Positions 7,792 through 16,982 of a stretch of 64,000 nucleotides of DNA are shown here, piece after piece. Location: the NCBI GenBank assembly GCA_030695415.1, contig JAUYQZ010000005.1:1-64000 (forward strand), read 5' to 3'. Source of the stretch: Hylemonella sp. (GTDB taxonomy: Bacteria > Pseudomonadota > Gammaproteobacteria > Burkholderiales > Burkholderiaceae_C). Under the pieces are notes generated by a model. That model was not told the DNA's origin and made no database searches. It saw only the letters and a program-made list of their open reading frames with translations. Each line of letters opens with the position of its first letter. Positions within the stretch are counted from its first letter, which is position 1. A program made the position numbers and the translations under genes.

Positions 7792-10374
7792 TCAGCCCCG
7801 CAAGCCGATGTGCGCAAGCCAGTCCTCCAGGGGCTGCGGCCGGGAGAACAGGTAGCCCTGGAGCCGGGTGCAATGGCCGGCCAGCAGAAAGTCGGCCTGG
7901 TCGCGGGTCTCCACGCCTTCGGCCACGACCTCCAGGCCCAGATGCTGCGCCATCGAGAGGATGGCATTCACGATCGCCGTGTCGTTGACATCCTGTGGCG
8001 TGTCCTGCACGAAGCTGCGATCGATCTTCAGCTCGGACAGCGGCAGGCGCTGCAGGTAGCCCAGGCTGGAATAGCCGGTGCCGAAATCATCGATCGAGAA
8101 GCGGATGCCCATCTTGACGAACTCGGTGATGCTCTTCAGCGAGTGCTCCCAGTCCTGGATGAACAGGCTCTCGGTCACCTCGAAGATGAGTTGCTGCGTC
8201 GGCGCGCCCTTGCGCTGCAGGATGGCCTTCACGCGGGCCAGAAAGTTCTCGTCGCGAAACTGGTGTGCGCTGACGTTGACGGCCAGGGACTGCGTCAGCC
8301 CCTGGCGTCGCATGCGCACCAGCGCATCGCAGGCCTGCTCGATCACCCATTCGCCCAGCGGCAGGATCAGGCCCGTCTCTTCCGCCAGGGTGATGAAACG
8401 CACCGGCGGCAGCAGGCCGCGCGCAGGATGCTGCCAGCGCAGCAGAAGCTCGCCGGCCACCTCGCGGCCCTCGGCATCGACCTGGGACTGCACATGCAGG
8501 CGCAGCTGATCGGAGGCCAGCGCCTCCTTGAGGTCCTGCTCCAGCGCGAGGCGCTCCTCGACCTCGTGCTGCATGGTCGTCTCGAAGAAGGCAATGCGGT
8601 TGCGCCCGGCGCCCTTGGCGCGGTACATCGCCGTGTCGGCTTCGCGCAGCAGGTCGTCGAGCTGCTGCCCGGCCTTGGGAAACAGGCTGATGCCGATGGA
8701 GCCGGTGCTGGTGTAGCTGAAATTGTCGATCAGGTGCGGCTGGTCCAGCGCGGCACGCACTTTCTCGGCCACGGCCATCGCGGCCCGTGCACTGCTCTCG
8801 ACGTCCTGTCCCAGCTCGTTGATCAGCAGCACGAACTCGTCGCCGCCGATGCGCGCCACCGTGTCCTCGGCGCGCAGCAGCACCTGCAGACGTTTGGCCA
8901 CCTCGGTCAGCAGGTAGTCGCCCACGGAATGGCCGCGCGCGTCGTTGATCTGCTTGAAATTATCGAGGTCCACGAACATCACGGCCCCGTACTGGCGGTT
9001 GCGCCGCGCCTGCGCCAGGGCATGATCGACGCGGTCGCGCAGGAGGCTGCGGTTGGGCAGGCTGGTCAGGGCGTCAAAATAGGCCAGGCGGAAGGTCTGC
9101 GCCTCGGTGGCCTTGCGCTCGGTGATGTCGGTGATGAAACCGTGCCACAGGATGCTGCCATCGGCCAGACGTTCGGGCTGCGCGTCGCCCAGGCGCCAGC
9201 GCTCACCCTGCGCGGGCAGGATCACCCGGTACTCGCAATGCCAGGGCGTGAGGTTCTGCGCGGAAGCCTGGATCGAATCCACCACACCCTGAAGGTCGTC
9301 CGGATGCGCCCGGGTGAAAACCAGGCTGGCGTCATCGCGCACTTGCTCGGGCGTGACCTCGTAGATGGACCACATGCCCTGGCTGGCAAAGGGAAAACAG
9401 GAGCGGCCATCGGGGTAAAGGCGGTACTGGTAGAGGACGCCCGGTACATGCAGGGCCAGGGCGCGCAGGAGATCGACCTTTTCCTGCACCTGCTCTTGCC
9501 AGCGCAGTCGCTCGGTGATGTCGCGGAACACGAGGCTGCCCAGCCACTGCCCGTCGTTGTCGCGGTACAGCGCGGACGTGACCTCCGCCTCGAACAGCGT
9601 TCCGTCTTTGCGCCGCATGCGCAACACGCCATGGGCGTGGCCTTCGCTCAGCCGGCGGTCCAGCAGCACCGGCAGGCGGGGATCGTCCAGATCGAGCACG
9701 CCCGGTCGTCCGAGCTTGCGGATTTCGTCCGCGCTCATGCCCAGCATGGCGCAGGCGGCCGCGTTGGCGGCCAGCACCTCGCCGCCGGGTCGCGTCTGCA
9801 GCACGCCGTCCAGGGTGTGGTCGAACAGCTTCTGGTAACGATCCACCGTCAACTGCAACTCGTGCTGCTTCTTGCGCAGCTCCAGTTGGGCCACGACCTG
9901 GCGCGCCAGCAGCGTCAGGGTTTCGCGCTGCGCCACGGTGAACTTGCGGGGCTGGCGGTCGATCACGCACAGCGTGCCCAGGGCGTGGCCATCGGGCATC
10001 AACAGGGGCGCACCAGCATAGAACCGGATCTGGGGATCGCCCGTGACCAGCGGGTTGTCGCGAAAGCGCGGGTCGGCGCCGGCGTCCGGCACGATCAGCA
10101 TTTCCTGCGGCCGCTCGATCGCCACCCCGCAAAAAGCCATGCTGCGCGGCGTCTCCTCGACGGCCAGGCCCACGCGCGACTTGAACCACTGACGATCCGC
10201 ATCAATCAGGCTGATCAGCGCGATCGGCATGTCCAGCCACTGGGAAGCCAGGTGCGTGATCTCGTCAAAGCCCGCTTCGGGCGCGGTATCCAGCACCGCA
10301 TAGCCCTGCAGGGATTGCAGGCGCCGCTGCTCCGCCGTGGGCTCAGTGCCGGAAGCGGGGCTGGCTGGGCTCAT
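7792..10374 (-). CDS. GAF-PAS-PAS-GGDEF-EAL cyclic-di-GMP signalling protein
   Basis: 860-aa soluble signalling protein. The start chosen (ATG at 10374) overlaps the creatininase stop as ATGA; a longer frame to 10530 reads out-of-frame creatininase sequence and is rejected. A GAF domain occupies about residues 20-170 and is followed by two PAS domains. GGDEF is intact at 510-514. In the EAL domain the signature is ELL (E642) rather than EAL. The metal-binding glutamate is kept, as are NVSAHQF, EVTES, DDFGTGYSS and AEGVET. Phosphodiesterase activity is therefore still plausible. No membrane segments are seen, unlike the GGDEF/EAL protein at the left end. Confidence 0.9.
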   Translation of the reverse strand: MSPASPASGTEPTAEQRRLQSLQGYAVLDTAPEAGFDEITHLASQWLDMPIALISLIDADRQWFKSRVGLAVEETPRSMAFCGVAIERPQEMLIVPDAGADPRFRDNPLVTGDPQIRFYAGAPLLMPDGHALGTLCVIDRQPRKFTVAQRETLTLLARQVVAQLELRKKQHELQLTVDRYQKLFDHTLDGVLQTRPGGEVLAANAAACAMLGMSADEIRKLGRPGVLDLDDPRLPVLLDRRLSEGHAHGVLRMRRKDGTLFEAEVTSALYRDNDGQWLGSLVFRDITERLRWQEQVQEKVDLLRALALHVPGVLYQYRLYPDGRSCFPFASQGMWSIYEVTPEQVRDDASLVFTRAHPDDLQGVVDSIQASAQNLTPWHCEYRVILPAQGERWRLGDAQPERLADGSILWHGFITDITERKATEAQTFRLAYFDALTSLPNRSLLRDRVDHALAQARRNRQYGAVMFVDLDNFKQINDARGHSVGDYLLTEVAKRLQVLLRAEDTVARIGGDEFVLLINELGQDVESSARAAMAVAEKVRAALDQPHLIDNFSYTSTGSIGISLFPKAGQQLDDLLREADTAMYRAKGAGRNRIAFFETTMQHEVEERLALEQDLKEALASDQLRLHVQSQVDAEGREVAGELLLRWQHPARGLLPPVRFITLAEETGLILPLGEWVIEQACDALVRMRRQGLTQSLAVNVSAHQFRDENFLARVKAILQRKGAPTQQLIFEVTESLFIQDWEHSLKSITEFVKMGIRFSIDDFGTGYSSLGYLQRLPLSELKIDRSFVQDTPQDVNDTAIVNAILSMAQHLGLEVVAEGVETRDQADFLLAGHCTRLQGYLFSRPQPLEDWLAHIGLRG

Positions 10375-11180
10375 GGCCTCACCAGCGTATCGGGGGGCAG
10401 GCGGTCGATCTCGGCCAGCAGGGTGGCCAGCGCGCGGCCGGCCGCGTCCAGCACGGTACGACCCTGCTCGGCTGTCGCGGCGGCGGCGTTGCCCACGGCA
10501 CCGGCCGGGTTGTAGTCCTGCATCTGCCAACCCAGCTTGGCGCTCTTGCCGTTACCCAGGATGGGAAAGTGTGGCGCGCGTTGCTGGGAGGCCGAGGCAA
10601 AGTTCTGCGCCTGCGCCATCTGCACCTGCGCAGGCTTGAGCGCCAGCATCATGGCGGTCTCGATCTGGCCGGCGTGGATGCCAAAGCGGTGCTCCTCGGC
10701 GCTGAACTGGCCCTCGACCTGTGCGCCCAGCGGCAGATTGAACCAGTTGACGCTGTAGACCAGCATGCCGAGCCGCGCGCGCAAGTCACGCGCCACGATG
10801 TCCATCACGCCGACCTGCCCGCCGTGCGCATTGAGCAGCACCAGCTTCTTCACACCGGCACGCGCCACCGATTCGCCGATTTCGGTCCACAGGCTGATGA
10901 CCGTGTGCGCAGACAGCGTGAGCGTGCCGGGAAAGGCCTGGTGCTCGGGGCTCAGGCCCACGGCCTGGGTGGGCAGGAACAGCACGGGCAACTCCGCTGC
11001 GATGTGCGGCAGGGCCGCCGTCACCACGCCATTGGCGAGATCGGTGTCCACGCTCAGCGGCAGGTGCGGGCCATGCTGCTCGGTGGCGGCCACCGGAAGC
11101 ACCGCGATGGCGCGGGTCGTGTCGAGTTGCGCGAAATCGCGCGTGGACAGATCGGACCAGTAGCGGGAGGGCAGCGGCAT
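10371..11180 (-). CDS. Creatininase-family amidohydrolase
   Basis: 269-aa metal-dependent hydrolase of the creatininase/MftE/ArfB superfamily. Metal-binding and active-site segments are visible: EQHGPHLP with a following aspartate (SVDTDLAN), NAHGG, and HAGQIETAMM. Members act on creatinine, on formamide pyrimidine intermediates, or on the mycofactocin precursor; nothing here selects among them. Its stop overlaps the start of the GGDEF/EAL gene by 4 nt, and the radical SAM gene ends 9 nt upstream of its start, so these genes are probably cotranscribed. Confidence 0.87.
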   Translation of the reverse strand: MPLPSRYWSDLSTRDFAQLDTTRAIAVLPVAATEQHGPHLPLSVDTDLANGVVTAALPHIAAELPVLFLPTQAVGLSPEHQAFPGTLTLSAHTVISLWTEIGESVARAGVKKLVLLNAHGGQVGVMDIVARDLRARLGMLVYSVNWFNLPLGAQVEGQFSAEEHRFGIHAGQIETAMMLALKPAQVQMAQAQNFASASQQRAPHFPILGNGKSAKLGWQMQDYNPAGAVGNAAAATAEQGRTVLDAAGRALATLLAEIDRLPPDTLVRP

Positions 11181-11189
11181 GGCGCTATC

Positions 11190-12752
11190 TTACGGCTTCA
11201 CGGCGACCCGTTCGGCATGTCGGGCTTGTCGTTCGGCGCGCTGGCGCCCGCCACGGGGCAGGGGCAAACCTTGCGCGGGCAGCACGTCGCGCAAACTCTG
11301 TGGCCGCGCGCGCGCGCCACTGGCCACATAGTCGTCGCACAGGGTGGACCGCACGACGTCGGCATCCAGACCCCGCGCCTCGATCAGGTGCTCGTGCAGC
11401 GCATCGACCAGTTGCTCGGGGCTCAGATGCGCCGTTTCGCCCTGGCGCTGCCACAGCCAGTCGCTGAAGGCGAGGAAGGCCGCAAAGGCCGAGGGGCCCT
11501 GCAACAGCAGCGCCAGCGTGCGCGGGAAGCGGCCGGCATTGGCGACCAGCTCCCAGTAGCGCGCCAGCCTCGCGTAGCGCTGCACGGTGGGCGCATCCAC
11601 CACGCCGGTCTGGCGCACGGTGTAGGGCGGGGCCGGGTCGTAGACCATGCCGTGTTCGGCCGTGTGGCGCGCGATCGGCGTGCCGCGCAGGCGCTTGAGC
11701 AGGCCGAGCTGGATCTCGTGGGGGCCCAGCGCGTACAGACGGTCAAAACCGGCGGCAAAGCTCTGCAGCGTCTCGCCAGGCAGGCCGAAGATCAGGTCGG
11801 CGTGCAGGTGCGCCGGGCTTTCCTGCACCAGCCAGCGCAGGTTGGCCTCGGTCTGCGCATTGTCCTGGCGGCGCGAGATGCGCTGCTGCACCTCGACGTT
11901 GAAGCTCTGGATGCCGACCTCGAACTGCAGCACCCCTGCGGGGAAACGCGCGATCATGTCCTTCAGGCGATCGGGCAGGTGGTCCGGAATGACCTCGAAG
12001 TGCACAAAGAGATCGTCGCTCATCCTGTCGAGAAAAAACTGCAGGATACGCACCGAGGCCTCGACCTTGAGGTTGAAGGTGCGGTCGACGAACTTGAAAT
12101 GCCGCGCGCCGCGCCGGTGCAGCGCGTCCATCTGCGCGAGGAAGGCGTCGAGATCAAAGGCCCAGGCCGTCTTGTCCAGCGAGCTCAGGCAGAACTCGCA
12201 CTTGAAGGGACAACCGCGCGAAGCCTCCACGTAGAGCAGGCGGTGCGCCAGGTCGGCCTCGCTGTACCCGGCGTAGGGCAGGGCAATCTCGTCGAGCGGC
12301 GGCTGCTCGCCCGCGATGACCTTCATCAGCGGCTGCGGACCATGGAGCAGGGCGTGGCACAGCTTGGGAAAACTCACATCACCCCAGCCGGTGATGACGT
12401 GGTCGGCCAGGCGCACGATCTCCTGTTGTTCCACTTCATGACTGACTTCGGGGCCGCCCAGCACCACCTTGATGTGCGGCCGCGCCGCCTTCAGCAGCCG
12501 CAGCACCTCGGTGGTCTGCGTCACGTTCCAGATGTAGACGCCGAAGCCGACGATGGCCGGCTCCAGCGCCAGCAATTCGTCGACGATGTCCTGCGGCGCG
12601 CGCGCGATGGTGTACTCGCGCAGCAACGTGCGCCCGTGCAGGTCCGCACCGCCATGGCGTTCCATATTGGCCAACAGGTAGCGCAGCCCGAGCGAGGCGT
12701 GGATGTACTTCGCGTTGAGCGTGGAAAGAACAATGGCAGCAGGCTCACCCAT
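11190..12752 (-). CDS. B12-binding-domain radical SAM protein (DUF4080 type)
   Basis: 520-aa protein with an N-terminal cobalamin-binding-like Rossmann domain (about residues 5-140, VGFGVYIWNVTQT and VVLGGPEVSHE) and a radical SAM core with the 4Fe-4S motif CPFKCEFC near residue 190. The C-terminal part resembles DUF4080. The substrate is unknown. It lies 27 nt downstream of the cyclopropane fatty acid synthase and just before the creatininase-like gene. A role in lipid or cofactor modification is possible but unsupported. Confidence 0.87.
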   Translation of the reverse strand: MGEPAAIVLSTLNAKYIHASLGLRYLLANMERHGGADLHGRTLLREYTIARAPQDIVDELLALEPAIVGFGVYIWNVTQTTEVLRLLKAARPHIKVVLGGPEVSHEVEQQEIVRLADHVITGWGDVSFPKLCHALLHGPQPLMKVIAGEQPPLDEIALPYAGYSEADLAHRLLYVEASRGCPFKCEFCLSSLDKTAWAFDLDAFLAQMDALHRRGARHFKFVDRTFNLKVEASVRILQFFLDRMSDDLFVHFEVIPDHLPDRLKDMIARFPAGVLQFEVGIQSFNVEVQQRISRRQDNAQTEANLRWLVQESPAHLHADLIFGLPGETLQSFAAGFDRLYALGPHEIQLGLLKRLRGTPIARHTAEHGMVYDPAPPYTVRQTGVVDAPTVQRYARLARYWELVANAGRFPRTLALLLQGPSAFAAFLAFSDWLWQRQGETAHLSPEQLVDALHEHLIEARGLDADVVRSTLCDDYVASGARARPQSLRDVLPAQGLPLPRGGRQRAERQARHAERVAVKP

Positions 12753-12779
12753 GGCGCCATTATCCGAGTCGCGGCGGCA

Positions 12780-14006
12780 TCAGTGCGGGTACATCCAGCG
12801 CCGCGACCAGGGCAGGCCGCGCGCCGGGCGACCGGACTTGCGGCACAACACCTGGTAGAGCGAGATCTCGTCGTTCTCGAAAGCCCACTGGCAGCCGGCC
12901 AGGTAGACCCGCCAGATGCGCCAGCGGCGCTCGCCCACCATGTCGCGCAGTCTCTGGCCCGCTGCCTCGAAGGCCTGGCTCCACAGCCCGGTGGTGCGCG
13001 CGTAATGGCGGCGCAGGCTCTCCACGTCCAGCGCCTCCAGGCCGCCAGCCTGCAGGGTTCTGAGCACGGTGGCAATGTGCGGCAGCTCGCCCTGCGGGAA
13101 GACGTAACGGTCGATAAAGCGCCCGCCGCCCAAGGCGGTTTCGCCGTCGTTGACATCGGTGGAGGTGATGCCATGGTTGAGCACCCAACCCTCGTCGGCC
13201 AGCAAGCCGTGGATGCAGGCAAAGTAGCCCTCCAGGTGCTTGAGCCCGACGTGCTCGAACATGCCCACGCTGGTGATGCGGTCGAAAGTACCCCGCACGT
13301 CGCGGTAGTCCTGCAGGCGGATCTCCACGCGGTCCTGCAGGCCGGCCTGGCGCACCCGCTCACTGGCCAGCTCGAACTGGCGCTGCGAGAGCGTGATGGC
13401 AAGGCAGCGCGCGCCGAATTTATCGGCCGCCCGGATGACCAGCGCGCCCCAGCCGCAACCGATGTCGAGCAGGCGCTGCCCGGGCTGCAGCTGCACCTTG
13501 GTCAGGATGTGGTCGATCTTCTTGAGCTGCGCTGCTTCGAGGGTTTCGTCGCCGTTCTCGAAATAGGCGCAGGAGTAGACCATGCGCGGATCCAGCCAGG
13601 CCTGGTAGAAATCGTTGGAGACGTCGTAGTGGTACTGGATCGCAGCGCTGTCGCCCTGTGGGGTGTGCTTGAAGTGGCGTGCGATGCGCGTGAGGCGGCT
13701 TTCGGTACGGCTGCCGGCCTCAGCCAGCCGGTGCGCCATCTCCAGGATATCGTCCACGCTGCCTTCCACGTCGATCAGGCCCTCGACATAGGCCTCGCCC
13801 AGGCTGTCCAGCGTGGGCGAGAGCAGCAGCGGCACAGCGCCGGCCTTGCGCACCCGGATCACCACCTTGGGCGTGTCGAAGTCCCCCAGGCGCAGGCCCG
13901 AGCCGGGCGCCGGGTTCTCACCCCATTGCACCAGCAGGGACAACTGGGTTCGGGACTTGATCTGAGCCACCCAGGGGCTCAATACCGCTTCCATGGGCAC
14001 CATCAT
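12780..14006 (-). CDS. cfa: Cyclopropane-fatty-acyl-phospholipid synthase
   Basis: 408-aa SAM-dependent enzyme that adds a methylene bridge across double bonds of membrane phospholipid acyl chains. The SAM-binding motif is LLDIGCGWGALVIRAA, and MFEHVGLKHLEGYF is typical of the family. The ATG at 14006 has GGAGGGGAG just upstream; a longer frame from 14066 has no ribosome binding site. It is the first gene of the six-gene minus-strand run ending at 6740. The length is close to the family norm (E. coli Cfa is 382 aa). Being adjacent to a radical SAM gene is unusual. Confidence 0.92.
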   Translation of the reverse strand: MMVPMEAVLSPWVAQIKSRTQLSLLVQWGENPAPGSGLRLGDFDTPKVVIRVRKAGAVPLLLSPTLDSLGEAYVEGLIDVEGSVDDILEMAHRLAEAGSRTESRLTRIARHFKHTPQGDSAAIQYHYDVSNDFYQAWLDPRMVYSCAYFENGDETLEAAQLKKIDHILTKVQLQPGQRLLDIGCGWGALVIRAADKFGARCLAITLSQRQFELASERVRQAGLQDRVEIRLQDYRDVRGTFDRITSVGMFEHVGLKHLEGYFACIHGLLADEGWVLNHGITSTDVNDGETALGGGRFIDRYVFPQGELPHIATVLRTLQAGGLEALDVESLRRHYARTTGLWSQAFEAAGQRLRDMVGERRWRIWRVYLAGCQWAFENDEISLYQVLCRKSGRPARGLPWSRRWMYPH

Positions 14007-14153
14007 GAATCTCCCCTCCGCCGAGTTTTCATGGACAGGCCAAGGCTGACGGCCTGCGGTCACCACCGCGCACTCGTCGGCCCCAGGGGCCGGACGCGGG
14101 ATGTCCTAGTTTCTGTGAGGACCCCAGGGAATTCAAGACTTTCAGCATTGGCT

Positions 14154-14159
14154 TATATT
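14154..14159 (+). promoter_or_regulatory. Possible -10 element for the dsbD operon
   Basis: TATATT at 14154-14159 stands out in GC-rich surroundings. TTCAAG lies 16 nt upstream (14132-14137) as a weak -35. This is the only promoter-like pair in the cfa/dsbD divergent region that reads rightward. Confidence 0.3.
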
Positions 14160-14165
14160 GATGGG

Positions 14166-14194
14166 CCGCCTGCGCGACCACGTTGCGCAGGCGG
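14166..14194. repeat. 10-bp inverted repeat in the dsbD leader
   Basis: CCGCCTGCGC at 14166-14175 pairs perfectly with 14185-14194 across a 9-nt loop. It sits between the possible promoter and the dsbD start codon and has no T-run after it. It may be a leader hairpin or a regulator site. Confidence 0.5.
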
Positions 14195-14248
14195 GGAACT
14201 TGCACCCGCCTGGTGCACTCCCACCTGTTTCCCCCCACGCTCGTATCC

Positions 14249-16411
14249 ATGTCCCTGCTCCGTCATCTGCGCCCCCTGTTGCTGGCACCGCTTTTTACAG
14301 CCGCCGTGCTCTTTGCTCCGTGCGCCAGCGCACAGTCGGGCGCCCCGCGGTCTGTGGTCACCACCGACCAGGCCCGCACCGAGCTGCTGGCCCATGCGCC
14401 CGAAGGCGTGGCCCCCGGCCAGCCGGTCTGGGTGGGCCTGCAGATCCGGCACAAGGCGCACTGGCACACCTACTGGAAGAACGCCGGCGACTCCGGCCTG
14501 CCCACCGTGCTGGAGTGGACGCTGCCTGCGGGCGTGCAAGCCGGCGAGATCGCCTGGCCCATCCCGAAAAAAATCCCGGTCGGCCCGCTGGTCAACTACG
14601 GCTACGAGGACACGCTGCTGCTCGCTGTGCCCCTGACGATCACCCCGGACTTCAAGCCGCCCCTGCTGGGCAACGAGCTCACCGTCAAGCTGCGCGCGAG
14701 CTGGCTGATCTGCAAGACCGAATGCATTCCCGAAGAAGGCGAGTACACCCTGCGCATCCCGCTCAAGGGTTCCACCGCATTGCACGGCGCCACCTTCGCG
14801 GCCGCCCTCAAGGCCCAGCCCCAGGCGCTGGACGCCGGCAAGAGCAGCCGCATCCAGATCGAAGGCCAGACCCTCAAGCTCAGCATCGCCGGCCTGCCCG
14901 CCCGCCTGCAGGGCAAGACGCTGGACGCGTTCCCCGAGATCACCGAAGTCGTCAACCCCTCGGCGCCCTGGCAACAGGGCTGGCAAGGCGACGTATGGAC
15001 GGCCGAGCTGCCGCTCATGAGCCAGCGCAGCACCAGCCCCCAGGTCTTGCCCGTGGTGCTGACGCAGGGCGGCCAGGGCTGGCGGGTCGAGTTGCCCGTC
15101 AGCGGCAACTGGCCGGCCACCGCCGCGCCCGCCACCATTTCACCGGCGCTGCAGGCTGCGCTGGCGGCCAATGCCGCGGCATCCCCTGCGCCAGTGGCTG
15201 CGGCGGCGCCCCTGGGCTTCTACGCTGCGCTGCTGGGCGCGCTGATCGGCGGCCTCATCCTCAACCTCATGCCCTGCGTGTTCCCGGTGCTGGCCATCAA
15301 GGTGCTGAGCTTCACGCGCCACGCCGACGACCACCGCAGCCACCGCATCAGCGGCCTGGCCTACACGGCGGGCGTCATCGTCAGCTTCGTGGGCTTGGGC
15401 CTGCTGCTGCTGGGCCTGCGCGCCGCCGGAGAGAGCCTGGGCTGGGGCTTCCAGCTGCAGGATCCGTGGGTGGTGGCGGCCCTGGCCGTGCTGTTCACCA
15501 TCATCGCGCTCAACCTGGTCGGCGTGTTCGAGTTCGGCCAGTTCGCGCCCTCCTCACTCGCCGCCTTCCAGGCGCGTCATCCGGTGATCGACGCCTTCCT
15601 CACCGGCGTGCTGGCCGTGGCCGTGGCTTCGCCCTGCACCGCCCCTTTCATGGGCGCCTCACTGGGCCTGGCCGTCACCCTGCCGCCCGCCCAGGCCCTG
15701 CTGATCTTCGCCGCCATCGGCCTGGGCCTGGCCCTGCCCTACCTGGCTGCGAGCTTCGTGCCGGCTTTTGCCCGCGCCTTGCCCAAGCCCGGCGCCTGGA
15801 TGGACGCCTTGCGCCGGCTGCTGGCCTTCCCCATGCTGATGACCGTGGTCTGGATGGTCTGGGTCATGGGACACCAGAGCGGCATGGACGGCGCCGGCGC
15901 CCTGTTGACCCTGCTGGTGGCGCTCAGCGCCATCATCTGGGCGCTCACGCTGCAAGGCCGGCTGCGCACAGTGATCGCCACGCTGCTGATCGCCGCCGGC
16001 GCCTGGGCCGTCTGGGCCATCGGCCCCTATATGTTCAAGGTCGAGACCGCCACCGCCAGCCAGGCCGGCGGCGAACGCTGGCAAGCCTGGAGCCCCGAGC
16101 GTGTGCAGACCCTGCTGGCCAGCGGCCAGACCGTCTTCGTGGACTACACCGCCGCCTGGTGCGTGACCTGCCAGTACAACAAGCAGACCACGCTGGCCGA
16201 CGCCGGTGTGCTGGCCGACTTCGACGCGAAGCAGATCGTGATGCTGCGCGCCGACTGGACCCGGCGCGACCCGGCCATCACCGCCGCCCTGGCCCAGCTG
16301 GGCCGCAACGGCGTGCCGGTCTACGTCTTTTACCGCCAGGGGCAGGCGCCCCTGGTCCTGTCGGAGGTGCTGACCGTGAACGACGTGCGCCAGGCCCTGG
16401 CCACACTTTGA
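14249..16411 (+). CDS. dsbD: Thiol:disulfide interchange protein, DsbD/ScsB type
   Basis: 720-aa inner-membrane reductase that passes electrons from cytoplasmic thioredoxin to periplasmic thiol proteins. The start at 14249 begins the signal peptide (MSLLRHLRPLLLAPLF through CASAQ). The N-terminal periplasmic domain has a CKTEC pair near residue 155. The membrane domain carries cysteines in LMPCVFPVLAIKVLSF and ASPCTAPFMG. The C-terminal thioredoxin domain has WCVTC. It is longer than E. coli DsbD (565 aa) because of the enlarged N-domain typical of ScsB. It heads a translationally coupled group with the next three frames (TGATG at its stop). Confidence 0.9.
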   Translation: MSLLRHLRPLLLAPLFTAAVLFAPCASAQSGAPRSVVTTDQARTELLAHAPEGVAPGQPVWVGLQIRHKAHWHTYWKNAGDSGLPTVLEWTLPAGVQAGEIAWPIPKKIPVGPLVNYGYEDTLLLAVPLTITPDFKPPLLGNELTVKLRASWLICKTECIPEEGEYTLRIPLKGSTALHGATFAAALKAQPQALDAGKSSRIQIEGQTLKLSIAGLPARLQGKTLDAFPEITEVVNPSAPWQQGWQGDVWTAELPLMSQRSTSPQVLPVVLTQGGQGWRVELPVSGNWPATAAPATISPALQAALAANAAASPAPVAAAAPLGFYAALLGALIGGLILNLMPCVFPVLAIKVLSFTRHADDHRSHRISGLAYTAGVIVSFVGLGLLLLGLRAAGESLGWGFQLQDPWVVAALAVLFTIIALNLVGVFEFGQFAPSSLAAFQARHPVIDAFLTGVLAVAVASPCTAPFMGASLGLAVTLPPAQALLIFAAIGLGLALPYLAASFVPAFARALPKPGAWMDALRRLLAFPMLMTVVWMVWVMGHQSGMDGAGALLTLLVALSAIIWALTLQGRLRTVIATLLIAAGAWAVWAIGPYMFKVETATASQAGGERWQAWSPERVQTLLASGQTVFVDYTAAWCVTCQYNKQTTLADAGVLADFDAKQIVMLRADWTRRDPAITAALAQLGRNGVPVYVFYRQGQAPLVLSEVLTVNDVRQALATL

Positions 16412-16560
16412 TGGCCGCAGCCCCCACGGAAACCGTCATGCTGAAGCGCCTGCCTGTTTGCACCTTGATCCTGACCGCCGCGCTGTCCAGACGCGTCCAC
16501 GCCGCCATCGGCCACGGCCTCGCTGGCCAGGCCTGCGGCTGTCCCATCACCTACCGCTGA
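16411..16560 (+). CDS. 49-aa ORF coupled to dsbD; small exported protein or redoxin remnant
   Basis: The ATG at 16411 shares a TGATG junction with the dsbD stop, and the ORF stop forms another TGATG with the next gene. The product has a signal-peptide-like middle (LKRLPVCTLILTAAL, then VHAA) and a short tail with CGCP. I do not recognise it. The hydrophobic start and AAIG resemble the N-terminus of exported thioredoxin-like proteins often encoded after dsbD, so it could be the remnant of such a gene. It could equally be a real short cysteine protein. An internal ATG at 16438 is an alternative start. Confidence 0.4.
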   Translation: MAAAPTETVMLKRLPVCTLILTAALSRRVHAAIGHGLAGQACGCPITYR

Positions 16561-16982
16561 TGCGCCAGGACGACGACATCCTCTGGATCCTGCGCCACTG
16601 CCGCACGGTGGCCGTGGTGGGCCTGTCGCCCAAACCGCACCGCGACAGCTACCAGGTGGCGCGCTACATGCAGGCCCGGGGCTGGCGCATCGTGCCGGTC
16701 AACCCCATGGCCGCCGGCCAGACCATCCTGGGCGAGGCGGTCTATCCCAGCCTCGCGGAGGCCGCGCGACATGAGCACATCGAGCTGGTGAACTGCTTTC
16801 GCAACAGTGCGGACATCCCGCCCATCGTGGAGGAGGCCATCGCCATCGGCGCACCGGCCGTCTGGATGCAACTGGGCGTGGAACATGAGGCCGCCGCCGA
16901 ACGGGCGCGCCAGGCCGGTCTGCGCGTGGTGCAGAATCGTTGCCTCAAGATCGACCACGCACAGAACCCGCACCATGAGTGA
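16560..16982 (+). CDS. CoA-binding domain protein (YccU-like)
   Basis: 140-aa single-domain Rossmann protein of the CoA_binding family. The nucleotide-binding start is VAVVGLSPKPHRDSYQVARYM, with VNPM and PAVWMQLGVEH further on. No catalytic residues of succinyl-CoA synthetase are present, so a ligand-binding role is expected and the physiological function is unknown. The start at 16560 overlaps the preceding stop (TGATG), and the end overlaps the next gene by 8 nt. Confidence 0.87.
   Translation: MRQDDDILWILRHCRTVAVVGLSPKPHRDSYQVARYMQARGWRIVPVNPMAAGQTILGEAVYPSLAEAARHEHIELVNCFRNSADIPPIVEEAIAIGAPAVWMQLGVEHEAAAERARQAGLRVVQNRCLKIDHAQNPHHE

Noticed and set aside
7402-14636. Two long plus-strand frames (about 1000 and 1350 codons) across 7.4-14.6 kb
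   Set aside because: They run antisense to six clear minus-strand genes with intact motifs and tight spacing. Composition shows GC-driven open frames only.
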